From assembly GCF_041435215.1 (NCBI RefSeq), contig NZ_CP108394.1:2170001-2234000 (forward strand): DNA of 64,000 bases, written 5' to 3'. The translations under genes and the position numbers were made by a program. This DNA is from Streptomyces sp. NBC_01314. Its GTDB lineage: Bacteria; Actinomycetota; Actinomycetes; Streptomycetales; Streptomycetaceae. A model generated the notes under the pieces. That model was given only the letters and a program-made list of their open reading frames with translations. It had not been told where the DNA came from and ran no database searches. Position 1 is the first letter of the stretch. Each line of letters starts with the position of its first letter. Of the stretch, positions 15,365-24,515 are shown in pieces.

Positions 15365-17571
15365 TGCGGGAAAGACACTCGTGGGCGGTCTTGTTGGCGG
15401 CCCTGCTGATGGTGCTCGGGCTCACGTCGACACCCGCGGCCGGCCGCACGGCGGAGGACCGGGAGCCGGCCGCCGCCGCCCAGACGCTCAGCTGGACCGC
15501 GGGCGACGACATCACCAAGTACCTGACCGCCCCGCGGACCGCGGTGGCGGGCCCGACCACCATCGTCTTCGAGAACAGCACGGCGACCGGCAACACCATG
15601 GGGATGCCGCACACGTTGACGTTCGACGTCTCCGACCCCGAGTACAACAACGACGTCCCGCTCAACATCCTGGCCAACCCCGGCGACGACCAGGGCGGCC
15701 GCCACACCGCCGAGGTCACGCTCACCCCGGGCCGGTACCGGTTCTACTGCACGATCCCCGGCCACGGTCAGATGCAGGGCATCCTCGTGGTGACCGAGGG
15801 CACCGGCGAGGACACCACCGCACCGGAGACGGCGGCCCGGGTCAGCGGCACACAGAACGCCCAGGGCGCGTACGTCGGTTCGGCGTCCGTGGCGGTGAGC
15901 GCGACCGACACGGGCGGCTCGGGGGTCGAGCGCGTCGAGTACGCGACCGGCGACAGCGGCGTCTGGCTGCCGTACACCACCCCCGTCGTGATCGACCAGG
16001 TCGGCGCCCACAGAATCCGCTACCGGGCGATCGACAGGGCGGGCAACACGGCGGCCGAGAAGAGCGTCGCGTTCACCGTCGTGGCGCCGCCGACGGACGA
16101 CACGACCGCGCCGGAGACCTCGGCGACCGTGGCCGGTGAGCAGAACCCGCAGGGCCACTACGTGTCCATGGCGACCGTCACCGTCTCCGCGTCGGACACC
16201 GGGTCGGGGGTCAACACCATCGAGTACGCGCTCGGTGACTCGGGGGCCTGGCAGCCGTACACCGCGCCCGTGATGGTGCACGAGGTCGGCACGCACCAGG
16301 TGCGGTACCGGGCCACGGACAAGGCGGGGAACGTCTCCGCCGAGAAGAACGTCGGCTTCACCGTCGTCGCCCCGCCGGCCGACGACACGACTCCCCCGGT
16401 GACGGGTGTGACCGTCGAGGGCGACCGGAACTCCGCCGGCGCGTACCTCAGGAGCGCGAAGGTCACCGTCGGCGCCACGGACCACGGCGGCTCGGGGGTC
16501 GCCGCGATCGAGTACTCGCTGGACGGCGGCCCCTATCTGGCGTACACCGCACCGGTGCCGGTCGACCGCGCGGGCACGCACACGGTGACGTACCGGGCGA
16601 GCGACAAGGCGGGGAACACGGCCGCGGCCCGTTCCGTCAGTTTCACGGTCGTCTCGGGCGGCGGGGTTCCCGCGCCCAACTGCGCCGAGTACGACGAGCG
16701 GTTGACGGTCTTCGTCGGGACGGTCGACTCGGGTGTACCGAACCGGGTCACCAACAACCGTTGCCGTATCAATGAGTTGATCGAGGACGAGAAGGAGTGG
16801 ACGTCTCACGCGCTGTTCCTGAAGCACGTGGACACCGTCCTCGACAAGCTGTTCAGGGAAGGGGTCGTCGACCCGCGCGAGTACGACGCCGTGAAGGAAG
16901 CGGCGGCGGAGTCGGGCATCGGCAGGCCCGGGCAGACGGAGGGCTACCGGACGATCCTCGACGGCACCGCCGAGTCGTTCGCCAAGTGGCAGCAGGTGGG
17001 CGGCGGTTCGTTCGGGCTGAACCCCGACGGCTCGATCACCTCGGGCACGACGAAGGCCGGGCTCGGCATGCTGTGGTTCCCCGAGCGGAAGTACGACGAC
17101 TTCTCGCTGCGCCTGCAGTGGCGTGACGACGCGCCCGGCACGTCGAACGCCAACTCCGGTGTGTTCGTGCGCTTCCCCGGGGTCCACGACCACCCGGAGG
17201 AGCCACGGCCGGAGTGGGTGGCCATCAAGTACGGCCATGAGGTGCAGGTCCTGGACCGGCCCGACGGCGACATGTACAAGACGGGCTCGGTCTACGGCTT
17301 CGACCGGGTGGGGCTCGCCGGCGCGGGCGTCACCCAGAAGGGCACCTGGAACGACTACGAGATCCGCGTGGTCGACCAGCACTACTCCGTCTACCGCAAC
17401 GGCGTTTTGATCAACGAGTTCGACAACACCGGCGGCCAGGACTTCACCCCGCCCCGCTCGGACGACCCGGGCACGGACGGACGCCGGTTCGCCTCCGGCC
17501 ACCTCGGCCTCCAGGTGCACGGCACGACGGATGTCGTCTCCTACCGGGACATCCGGATCAAGGAACTGTAG
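15364..17571 (+). CDS. Secreted cupredoxin, Ig-like repeat and DUF1080 protein
   Basis: The 735-residue protein has a signal peptide (LLAALLMVLGLTSTPAAG). A plastocyanin-like copper domain follows (about 45-145; ligands in PHTLTFD and the YCTIPGHGQMQG loop), then three repeats of about 90 residues each beginning TTAPET or TTPPVT with a conserved RYRAxDxAGN stretch (OmpL47/Ig-like). The C-terminal DUF1080 domain (about 540-735) is related to concanavalin-like 3-keto-disaccharide hydrolases: DFSLRLQWR, NSGVFVRFPG, YEIRVVDQHYSVYRNGVLINEF. It overlaps the upstream stop (TGATG) and is translationally coupled to the TTA-codon gene, so it should inherit its developmental control. Confidence 0.82.
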   Translation: MRERHSWAVLLAALLMVLGLTSTPAAGRTAEDREPAAAAQTLSWTAGDDITKYLTAPRTAVAGPTTIVFENSTATGNTMGMPHTLTFDVSDPEYNNDVPLNILANPGDDQGGRHTAEVTLTPGRYRFYCTIPGHGQMQGILVVTEGTGEDTTAPETAARVSGTQNAQGAYVGSASVAVSATDTGGSGVERVEYATGDSGVWLPYTTPVVIDQVGAHRIRYRAIDRAGNTAAEKSVAFTVVAPPTDDTTAPETSATVAGEQNPQGHYVSMATVTVSASDTGSGVNTIEYALGDSGAWQPYTAPVMVHEVGTHQVRYRATDKAGNVSAEKNVGFTVVAPPADDTTPPVTGVTVEGDRNSAGAYLRSAKVTVGATDHGGSGVAAIEYSLDGGPYLAYTAPVPVDRAGTHTVTYRASDKAGNTAAARSVSFTVVSGGGVPAPNCAEYDERLTVFVGTVDSGVPNRVTNNRCRINELIEDEKEWTSHALFLKHVDTVLDKLFREGVVDPREYDAVKEAAAESGIGRPGQTEGYRTILDGTAESFAKWQQVGGGSFGLNPDGSITSGTTKAGLGMLWFPERKYDDFSLRLQWRDDAPGTSNANSGVFVRFPGVHDHPEEPRPEWVAIKYGHEVQVLDRPDGDMYKTGSVYGFDRVGLAGAGVTQKGTWNDYEIRVVDQHYSVYRNGVLINEFDNTGGQDFTPPRSDDPGTDGRRFASGHLGLQVHGTTDVVSYRDIRIKEL

Positions 17572-17614
17572 GGAACCGCGGTGACCCGCGCCCCGCGAGG
17601 GACGCGGGTCACCG

Positions 17615-18625
17615 TCACGTCTTCTTCGCCCGGCTCGGCTGCACCCTCTTCGGCTCCCCCGGCATCTTCGGGTACTCCGGCGGATACGGCAGATCCCCGA
17701 GCCCGTGATCGTGCTCGTCCCGCGCGGCCAGCTCCAGCAGCGCCTCCAGGGAGAACGCGTGGTCGTCCATGTCGGCGTGCACGTCACCGACCTCGGCGAA
17801 GCGCCGCGGCATGGTCGCCAGGTCGAAGTCGCGCGGGACGGCGACGCCCACCTCGTCCCAGGTGAGGGGAGCGGAGACGGGTGCGTGCGGGTGGGGCCGT
17901 ACGGAGTAGGCGGAGGCGATGGTGCGGTCGCGGGCGGTCTGGTTGTAGTCGACGAAGATCTTTTCCCCGCGTTCCTCCTTCCACCAGGCCGTGGTCACCT
18001 GTTCCGGCATCCGGCGTTCCAGTTCGCGGGCGACGGCGATGGCGGACCGGCGGACCTGGGTGAAGGTCCAGTCGGGCCGGATCGGCACGAACACGTGCAG
18101 GCCACGGCCGCCGGAGGTCTTCGGCCAGCCGCGCAGCCCGCCGTACTCGTGCAGGACCTCGCGCAGCTCGTGGGCGGCGCGCACCGCGTCGGCGTAGTCG
18201 GTGCCGGGCTGGGGGTCGAGGTCGATGCGGAGTTCGTCGGGGCGGTCGACGTCGTCGCGGCGGACCGGCCATGGGTGGAAGGTGAGCGTGCCGAACTGGG
18301 CGGCCCACACGACGGCGGCGACCTCGGTGGGGCACATCTCGTCGGCGCTGCGGCCACTGGGGAAGGTGATGTGGGCGGTGGGGATCCAGTCGGGCATGTT
18401 CTTGGGGGCCCGCTTCTGGAAGAAGTTCTCGCCCGTCACCCCCTCCGGATAGCGCTCCAGGGTGGTGGGCCGGTCGCGCAGGGCCCGCAGGATGCCGGGG
18501 CCCACGGCGATGTAGTACTGGGCGAGGTCCAGCTTGGTGAAGCCGCGCTCCGGGAAGAAGAGCCTTCCCGGGCTGGACAGCCGTACCGTGCGCCCCGCCG
18601 CCTCCAGCTCCACCGCTTCACCCAT
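17615..18625 (-). CDS. LigD-type NHEJ polymerase/primase domain protein
   Basis: The 336-residue protein is the stand-alone polymerase module of bacterial non-homologous end joining, adding ribonucleotides or deoxynucleotides at broken DNA ends. The archaeo-eukaryotic primase motifs are visible: LRIDLDP (metal ligands D and D), TSGGRGLHVFVPI, and a later VDYNQTARDRTIASAYSVRP. Length suits the polymerase domain alone, without the phosphoesterase or ligase modules of full LigD. ATG at 18625 gives the usual start before the VRLSSPGRLFFPE motif. It is divergent from the ATP-dependent ligase, 89 bp away. No Ku gene lies in the window. Confidence 0.88.
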   Translation of the reverse strand: MGEAVELEAAGRTVRLSSPGRLFFPERGFTKLDLAQYYIAVGPGILRALRDRPTTLERYPEGVTGENFFQKRAPKNMPDWIPTAHITFPSGRSADEMCPTEVAAVVWAAQFGTLTFHPWPVRRDDVDRPDELRIDLDPQPGTDYADAVRAAHELREVLHEYGGLRGWPKTSGGRGLHVFVPIRPDWTFTQVRRSAIAVARELERRMPEQVTTAWWKEERGEKIFVDYNQTARDRTIASAYSVRPHPHAPVSAPLTWDEVGVAVPRDFDLATMPRRFAEVGDVHADMDDHAFSLEALLELAARDEHDHGLGDLPYPPEYPKMPGEPKRVQPSRAKKT

Positions 18626-18714
18626 GCGGGCCACGGTAGGCGGGACGACCGGATGCCGCATACCGGGCGAATCTCACCGCGCGGTCGCACAAGCGCGGTC
18701 GCAGAATCGGAGGC

Positions 18715-19791
18715 ATGGATCTTCCGGTGATGCCGCCCGTGAAACCGATGCTCGCCAAGTCCGTGGCGAAGATCCCGCCGGACATGCACTACGAGGCGAA
18801 GTGGGACGGTTTCCGGGCGATCGTGTTCCGCGACGGGCCCGAGGTGGAGATCGGCAGCCGGACGGGGAAGACGCTGAACAGGTATTTCCCCGAACTGGTG
18901 GAGGCCCTGCGGGAGCGGTTGCCGGAGCGCTGTGTGATGGACGGCGAGGTCATGATCGTCCGGGACGGGCGGCTGGACTTCGACGCCCTGACCGAGCGTA
19001 TCCACCCCGCCGACTCCCGCGTCCGGATGCTGGCGGAGACGACCCCGGCCTCCTTCGTCGCCTTCGACCTGCTCGCCCTGCACGAGGAGTCACTGCTCGA
19101 CGTCCCCCTCACCGACCGGCGCGCGCTCCTGGAGCTGGCCCTGTCGGGGGTCATGGCCCCGGTCCATGTCGCCCCGGCGACCACGGATCGCGAGCTGGCC
19201 GAGCAGTGGTTCGAGCAGTACGAGGGGGCGGGTCTGGACGGGGTGATCGCCAAGCCGCTCCAGCTGCTCTACCGGCAGGACGAGCGGGCCATGTTCAAGA
19301 TCAAACACGAGCGGACGGCGGACGTCGTGGTCGCCGGCTACCGCCTCCACAAGAGCGGGCCGGTGGTCGGTTCCCTGCTGCTGGCCCTGTACGACGGCGG
19401 CGGCACCCTCCAACACATCGGCGTGTGCGCGGCCTTCACCATGAAGCGACGCGCGGAACTGGTGGAGGAGCTTGAACCGCTGCGTTTGGCGGACGTCGGG
19501 GAGCACCCCTGGGCGGCCTGGTCCGACGAGGCCGCGCACGAGACGGCTCGGCTGCCGGGCGCGCCGAGCCGGTGGTCGACGAAGAAGGACTTCTCCTGGG
19601 TGCCGCTGCGGCCCGAGCGGGTCGCCGAGGTCGCGTACGACCACATGGAGAACGGGGTCCGCTTCCGCCACACGGCCCGCTTCCGCCGCTGGCGCCCGGA
19701 CCGTACAGCGGACAGCTGCACCTACGCGCAGTTGGACGAGCCGGTGAACTACGACCTGGCGGAGATCCTCGGGCCCGACACCGGACGGTGA
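18715..19791 (+). CDS. ATP-dependent DNA ligase (LigC/LigD ligase type)
   Basis: The 358-residue protein is an ATP-dependent DNA ligase with an adenylation domain and OB fold. Motif I is YEAKWDGFR with the adenylated Lys near residue 29. Other nucleotidyltransferase motifs include SRTGK, MDGEVMI, FVAFDLL, LDGVIAKP and FKIKHERTADVVVAGYR. It lacks extra zinc-finger or phosphoesterase modules. The start is ATG at 18715. The divergent arrangement with a LigD-like polymerase suggests joint use in end joining or excision repair, with both promoters in the shared 89-bp gap. Confidence 0.9.
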   Translation: MDLPVMPPVKPMLAKSVAKIPPDMHYEAKWDGFRAIVFRDGPEVEIGSRTGKTLNRYFPELVEALRERLPERCVMDGEVMIVRDGRLDFDALTERIHPADSRVRMLAETTPASFVAFDLLALHEESLLDVPLTDRRALLELALSGVMAPVHVAPATTDRELAEQWFEQYEGAGLDGVIAKPLQLLYRQDERAMFKIKHERTADVVVAGYRLHKSGPVVGSLLLALYDGGGTLQHIGVCAAFTMKRRAELVEELEPLRLADVGEHPWAAWSDEAAHETARLPGAPSRWSTKKDFSWVPLRPERVAEVAYDHMENGVRFRHTARFRRWRPDRTADSCTYAQLDEPVNYDLAEILGPDTGR

Positions 19792-19888
19792 CGGTGGGTC
19801 CCGGAACCCGACCGCGACGGTCGAGCGGCCGGTCGCTCGGTCCCGGCACCGTCCATCACCGGCGGGGCTCAGGACTGCATCACGGGGC

Positions 19889-21079
19889 TCAGGGCTGCAT
19901 CACGATCTTGACCGCCCCGTCCTGCTTGTGCTGGAACATCTCGTACGCCTGCGGGGCATCGGTGAGCGGCACCCGGTGGGTGGCGAAGTCGTCGACGCCC
20001 AGGGGGTCGTCCTCCGTGAGGAGGGGCAGGATGTCGTCGCTCCAGGCGCGGACGTTTGCCTGGCCCATGCGGAGCCGGATCTGCTTGTCGAACATGGTGA
20101 GCAGCGGCAGGGGGTCGACCTTGCCGCCGTAGATGCCGGAGAGGGAGATCGTGCCGCCGCGTCGTACGAGGTCGATGGCCGTGTAGAGGGCGGCCAGCCG
20201 GTCCACGCTGAGGTGCTCGGCGAATCGCGAGCTGATCGCACGGGGCAGATGTCCGGCCGCGTTCTGGATGAGCCGGGCGGCAGCACTGCCGTGGGCCTCC
20301 GTGCCGACGGCGTCGATCACCGAGTCGGGTCCGCGTCCGGCGGTCCGGTCCTGGATCGCGCCGATCAGGTCCTTCTCGTTCTCGAAGTCCCTGAGGTCGA
20401 ACGTCTCGACGCCCCGTGCGCGCGCCCGGCTGAGCCGCTCGGGCACCAGGTCGACCCCGAACACCTGCTCGGCGCCGCGTTGCAGGGCCACTCGGCAGGC
20501 CATGTCCCCGATGGGGCCGAGGCCGAGCACGGCGACGGTGCCACCGGGCGGGATGTGCGCGTACTCGACCGCCTGCCAGGCGGTGGGGAGTACGTCCGAG
20601 AGGTAGAGGAACCGGTCGTCGGGCGGCCCTTCGGGCACCTTGATCGGCCCGAACTGTGCCTGCGGGACGCGCAGGTACTCGGCCTGGGCCCCCGGCACCG
20701 AGCCGTACAGCCGGGTGTAGCCGAAGAGGGCCGCGCCCATGCCCTCGCCGGTGCACTGGGTGGTCTCGCACTGGGTGGGGAGCCCGGTGAGACACATCCA
20801 GCAGGCGCCGCAGGCGATCTGGAACGGCACCACGACCCGGTCCCCGGCCGACAGGTCCGGCACCCCGGCGCCGACCTTCTCGACGATGCCCATGGGTTCG
20901 TGGCCGAGGATGTCGCCCGGCGTCATGAACGGGGTGAGCACCTCGTACAGGTGCAGGTCGGAGCCGCACAGCCCGGTGGACGTGATCCGGATGACCGCGT
21001 CCGTCGGCTCCTGGATCACCGGATCGGGCACGGTCTCCACGCGTACGTCCCGCTTGCCGTGCCACGTCACTGCCTTCAT
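19889..21079 (-). CDS. Zinc-dependent alcohol dehydrogenase (formaldehyde-dehydrogenase-like)
   Basis: The 396-residue MDR-family enzyme oxidises an alcohol or hydroxymethyl substrate with NAD(P). Catalytic zinc ligands appear in TGLCGSDLH and GHEPMG. The structural-zinc loop is CGACWMCLTGLPTQCE. The Rossmann motif is GLGPIGDMA. Length and the long insertion resemble glutathione-independent formaldehyde dehydrogenases more than simple alcohol dehydrogenases. ATG at 21079 is chosen because MKAVTWHGKRDVRVE is the usual N-terminus; the upstream open frame has no family similarity. It is divergent from the lipoprotein gene at 21210. Confidence 0.85.
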   Translation of the reverse strand: MKAVTWHGKRDVRVETVPDPVIQEPTDAVIRITSTGLCGSDLHLYEVLTPFMTPGDILGHEPMGIVEKVGAGVPDLSAGDRVVVPFQIACGACWMCLTGLPTQCETTQCTGEGMGAALFGYTRLYGSVPGAQAEYLRVPQAQFGPIKVPEGPPDDRFLYLSDVLPTAWQAVEYAHIPPGGTVAVLGLGPIGDMACRVALQRGAEQVFGVDLVPERLSRARARGVETFDLRDFENEKDLIGAIQDRTAGRGPDSVIDAVGTEAHGSAAARLIQNAAGHLPRAISSRFAEHLSVDRLAALYTAIDLVRRGGTISLSGIYGGKVDPLPLLTMFDKQIRLRMGQANVRAWSDDILPLLTEDDPLGVDDFATHRVPLTDAPQAYEMFQHKQDGAVKIVMQP

Positions 21080-21209
21080 CGCGCCCACGCTCCGTTCCCT
21101 CGCCTCGCCAGCAGGTTCGGCACGAGTACCCGGGGCCCCACCCCCGAACCACTCAGAAACGATCGAGTATGGCCATCTATGCACCTTTAAGCGCACACTC
21201 GAAGGCACG

Positions 21210-22211
21210 ATGAATGAGATGACCACGGCGCACAGAAAACTCCGCGCACGGCGGGCGCGGCACCGCTCGTCGGCGGGACCCCTGCTCGCCGCCCTGACCG
21301 CGGCCGCCCTGCTGGCGGGCTGCACCGTGACCGGCACGGACGGCGACGGACGTGGACGGGACGACGGCCGCCGGGACGGTCAGGTCAGCGCGCCGCCCGT
21401 CGGCTCCGTACTCGCCGTGAAGATCGACAACGTCTCCGCCGCCCGCCCCCAGACCGGCCTCGACGCCGCCGACATCGTCTACGCCGAGCAGGTCGAGGGC
21501 GGCCTCAGCCGGCTGATGGCCGTGTTCGCGACCGAGTTCCCGGAGACGGTCGGCCCGGTGCGCAGCGCCCGCGAATCCGACCTGGAGCTGCTGCGCCAGT
21601 TCCACGAGCCGACCCTGGCCTTCTCGGGCGCGCAGGGCAAGCTCCTTCCCCTGATAGACAGGGCACCCCTGCGGGCGGAAACCCCCGAGGACGCCGAGGA
21701 CGCGTACTTCCGGGGCGACGAGAAGCCCATCCCGCACAACCTGTACCTGCGCCCCGACGAGCTGATCGACTCCCCACCCGGCGCCGACGCCCTCACCACC
21801 GGCTTCCGCTTCGGCCCCGCCCCCGCCGGCGGCGCCCCCGAGGACTCCCGCACGGTCCGCTATCCGGCGGCCCGCTTCACCTTCACCTGGTCCGACGACA
21901 GCCGCCGCTGGCAGGTCTCCATGGACGGCACCCCGACGGTCACCACCGACGACACCCGAGTCGCCCCGGCCACGGTGGTCGTCCAGTACGTGACGATCCG
22001 CGAGTCCCGGTTCCACGACTACCTGGGCAACAACACCCCGTACACGGAGACGGTGGGCTCCGGCCGCGCGGAGATACTGCGGGACGGCCAGGTCTTCGAC
22101 ACGACCTGGAAGCGGAAGGCCCCGACGGACGGCACGAGCTTCACGACGACGGACGGCAAACCGATGAACTTCGCGGAGGGCCAGGTGTGGGTGGTGTACG
22201 CGAAGGCGTGA
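21210..22211 (+). CDS. DUF3048-domain lipoprotein (YerB-like)
   Basis: The 333-residue protein has a lipoprotein signal with lipobox LLAGC (Cys about 38), so it should be anchored outside the membrane. The mature part matches DUF3048 (YerB): VGSVLAVKIDNVSAARPQTGLDAADIVYAEQVEGG, later PVRSARESD and a C-terminal GQVWVVYAKA. The biochemical role of the family is unknown. ATG at 21210 is used, with ATG at 21219 as an alternative. It shares a 130-bp divergent promoter region with the alcohol dehydrogenase and is not clearly linked to the pca genes downstream. Confidence 0.82.
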   Translation: MNEMTTAHRKLRARRARHRSSAGPLLAALTAAALLAGCTVTGTDGDGRGRDDGRRDGQVSAPPVGSVLAVKIDNVSAARPQTGLDAADIVYAEQVEGGLSRLMAVFATEFPETVGPVRSARESDLELLRQFHEPTLAFSGAQGKLLPLIDRAPLRAETPEDAEDAYFRGDEKPIPHNLYLRPDELIDSPPGADALTTGFRFGPAPAGGAPEDSRTVRYPAARFTFTWSDDSRRWQVSMDGTPTVTTDDTRVAPATVVVQYVTIRESRFHDYLGNNTPYTETVGSGRAEILRDGQVFDTTWKRKAPTDGTSFTTTDGKPMNFAEGQVWVVYAKA

Positions 22212-22262
22212 GCGGGCCGGGCCACGATCCGCCCGCGGCCGGCCGACGACCCACCGGCGAAG

Positions 22263-22724
22263 CTACCGCGCACCCGAGGACTCGGCCGGGCTGCGCAGCT
22301 CTTCCGCCGCGTCGGCGACCCGCCGTATCAGCTCGAAGAAGACCTCCTGCTCCTCCGCCGACAAAGGCGCCAGGAACACCTGGTTCATCCGAGCCGTCCG
22401 CACCGTGAGCTTGCGATGCGTCCGCACGCCGTCCTCCGTGAGCCGCAGCAGGAACCGCCGCCCGTCCTGCGGATCGCGCACCTTGTCGAGGAGACCCCTG
22501 CGCCCGAGCCGGCTGATGACCTCGGACATCGTGGACCGGTCGAGCCCCACCCGCTCCCCCACCGTGCGCTGGTCGAGCCCCGGCTCGGCGACGAGCGTGT
22601 TGAGGACCGCGAACTGCGGCGAGGTGGTCTCCTCGGAGACCATCACGTTCCACAGCAGATAGTGGGCCTGCTGCAGTCGTCGGGCCAGGTGCCCGGGGTG
22701 GGCGGAGAGGTCCACCGCGGCCAT
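22263..22724 (-). CDS. pcaV: MarR-family regulator of protocatechuate catabolism
   Basis: The 153-residue protein is a MarR-type dimeric repressor with the winged helix VGERVGLDRSTMSEVISRLGRRGLLDKVRDPQDGRRFLLRLT. ATG at 22724 follows a GGAG site (GGAGCGAAC). It is divergent from the pca catabolic genes, exactly as S. coelicolor pcaV (SCO6704) is divergent from pcaIJFHGBL, where the protein releases DNA on binding protocatechuate. By this position I infer the same role. Several dyads in the 261-bp gap are candidate binding sites. The first genes of the operon it would control have been deleted here. Confidence 0.85.
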   Translation of the reverse strand: MAAVDLSAHPGHLARRLQQAHYLLWNVMVSEETTSPQFAVLNTLVAEPGLDQRTVGERVGLDRSTMSEVISRLGRRGLLDKVRDPQDGRRFLLRLTEDGVRTHRKLTVRTARMNQVFLAPLSAEEQEVFFELIRRVADAAEELRSPAESSGAR

Positions 22725-22880
22725 GTTCGCTCCTCGACTCGGACGGGTCGGCTTCGTCGACCGTCTACCTTCACCGCCAGGCAACGACGACGATTCGTTT
22801 GTGCACTGACCAATATCCGCCACCCGGCGGGACATGTCCATCACCGGGCGGACAAGTGGCCCTGCCTTTCTCGTGGGACC

Positions 22881-22953
22881 TTGACGAGGGAACCGTCAGG
22901 TGGCAGCGTGAAGGAAACTTCACCGAAATGCTCAGTGCCCTGATCAATTGATC
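22881..22953. promoter_or_regulatory. pca promoter region with candidate PcaV operators
   Basis: TTGACG (22881-22886) could be a -35 box. Three dyads follow: TGACG-N7-CGTCA (22882-22898), GTGAAG-N4-CTTCAC (22908-22923) and the perfect GATCAATTGATC (22942-22953). Their position before the first pca frame makes them candidates for the MarR regulator's site. A degenerate direct repeat (CACCCGGCGGGACATGT / CACCGGGCGGACAAGT) lies at about 22821-22858. Confidence 0.45.
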
Positions 22954-22985
22954 GCCGGGTGCTCGGACGAGACGGGGCCTCGCGG

Positions 22986-23120
22986 ATGGACAAGGTGGTC
23001 GCCACAGCGCTGGAGGCGGTGGCCGATGTACCGGACGGCGCGACACTCGCCGTCGGCGCCTCCACTCTCGGCATCGGCATCGGCATCGGCCAGGGCCTCG
23101 CCCTCGTTCTGGAGCGCTAA
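22986..23120 (+). pseudogene. Fusion scar of pcaI (5' end) and pcaF (3' end)
   Basis: A 44-codon frame begins MDKVVATALEAVADVPDGA, the N-terminus of 3-oxoadipate CoA-transferase subunit A (PcaI). After about 24 residues it changes to a Gly-Ile repeat and ends GQGLALVLER, the C-terminus typical of the thiolase PcaF. In S. coelicolor the order is pcaI, pcaJ, pcaF, pcaH. The frame is therefore what remains after an in-frame deletion of nearly all of pcaI, all of pcaJ and most of pcaF. It keeps a pca promoter in front of pcaH (10 nt downstream) and cannot encode either enzyme. Confidence 0.8.
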
Positions 23121-23129
23121 GGAACCCCC

Positions 23130-23903
<774 letters not shown>

Positions 23904-23909
23904 CCTGCC

Positions 23910-24515
23910 ATGACGAAGATCGACACAAGCCGCCCGGAAACGGTGCTCCCGACCCCGTCGCACACCGTCGGCCCCTTCTACGGCCACGCCCTGCCCTTCC
24001 CCGGCGGCGGCGACATCGCCCCCGCCGGCCACCCCGACACGATCACGCTCCAGGGCTACATCCTCGACGGCGAGGGCAACCCGCTGCCGGACGCCTTCCT
24101 GGAGCTGTGGGGACCCGACCCGGACGGCAACCTCTCCCAGGTCGACGGCTCCATGCGGCGCGACACGGCGAGCGGCGGCTTCATGGGCCGCAACGGCGTG
24201 GAGTTCACCGGCTGGGGCCGCGTCCAGACCGACACCATCGGGCACTGGACCGCGCGTACGCTGCGGCCCGGCGCGCGCGGGCGGAACGCGCCGTACCTCA
24301 GCGTGTGCGTCTTCGCGCGCGGCCTGCTCGTGCATCTGTTCACCCGGATCTACCTGCCGGGCGACGGGGCCGCGCTCGCCGCCGACCCGCTGCTCTCCCG
24401 GGTGGACGAGGCGCGCCGGAGCACGCTGATCGCCGCGGACCAGGGCAACGGCACCTACCGTTTCGACATCCGCCTTCAGGGCGAAGGCGAGACGGTATTC
24501 CTGGAGTTCCAGTGA
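23910..24515 (+). CDS. pcaG: Protocatechuate 3,4-dioxygenase alpha subunit
   Basis: The 201-residue protein is the non-iron subunit that pairs with PcaH. It shares the intradiol dioxygenase fold (TPSHTVGPFYGHALPF, YILDGEGNPLPDAFLELWG, APYLSVCVFARGLLVHLFTRIY) but, as usual for alpha subunits, lacks the full ligand set. ATG at 23910 lies 6 nt after the pcaH stop. The stop overlaps the pcaB start (GTGA). Confidence 0.92.
   Translation: MTKIDTSRPETVLPTPSHTVGPFYGHALPFPGGGDIAPAGHPDTITLQGYILDGEGNPLPDAFLELWGPDPDGNLSQVDGSMRRDTASGGFMGRNGVEFTGWGRVQTDTIGHWTARTLRPGARGRNAPYLSVCVFARGLLVHLFTRIYLPGDGAALAADPLLSRVDEARRSTLIAADQGNGTYRFDIRLQGEGETVFLEFQ

Noticed and set aside
15307..17787. An 826-codon minus-strand open frame opposite the cupredoxin/DUF1080 gene.
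   Set aside because: It is rich in Arg, His, Val and Gly without any motif and lies opposite a well-supported gene.
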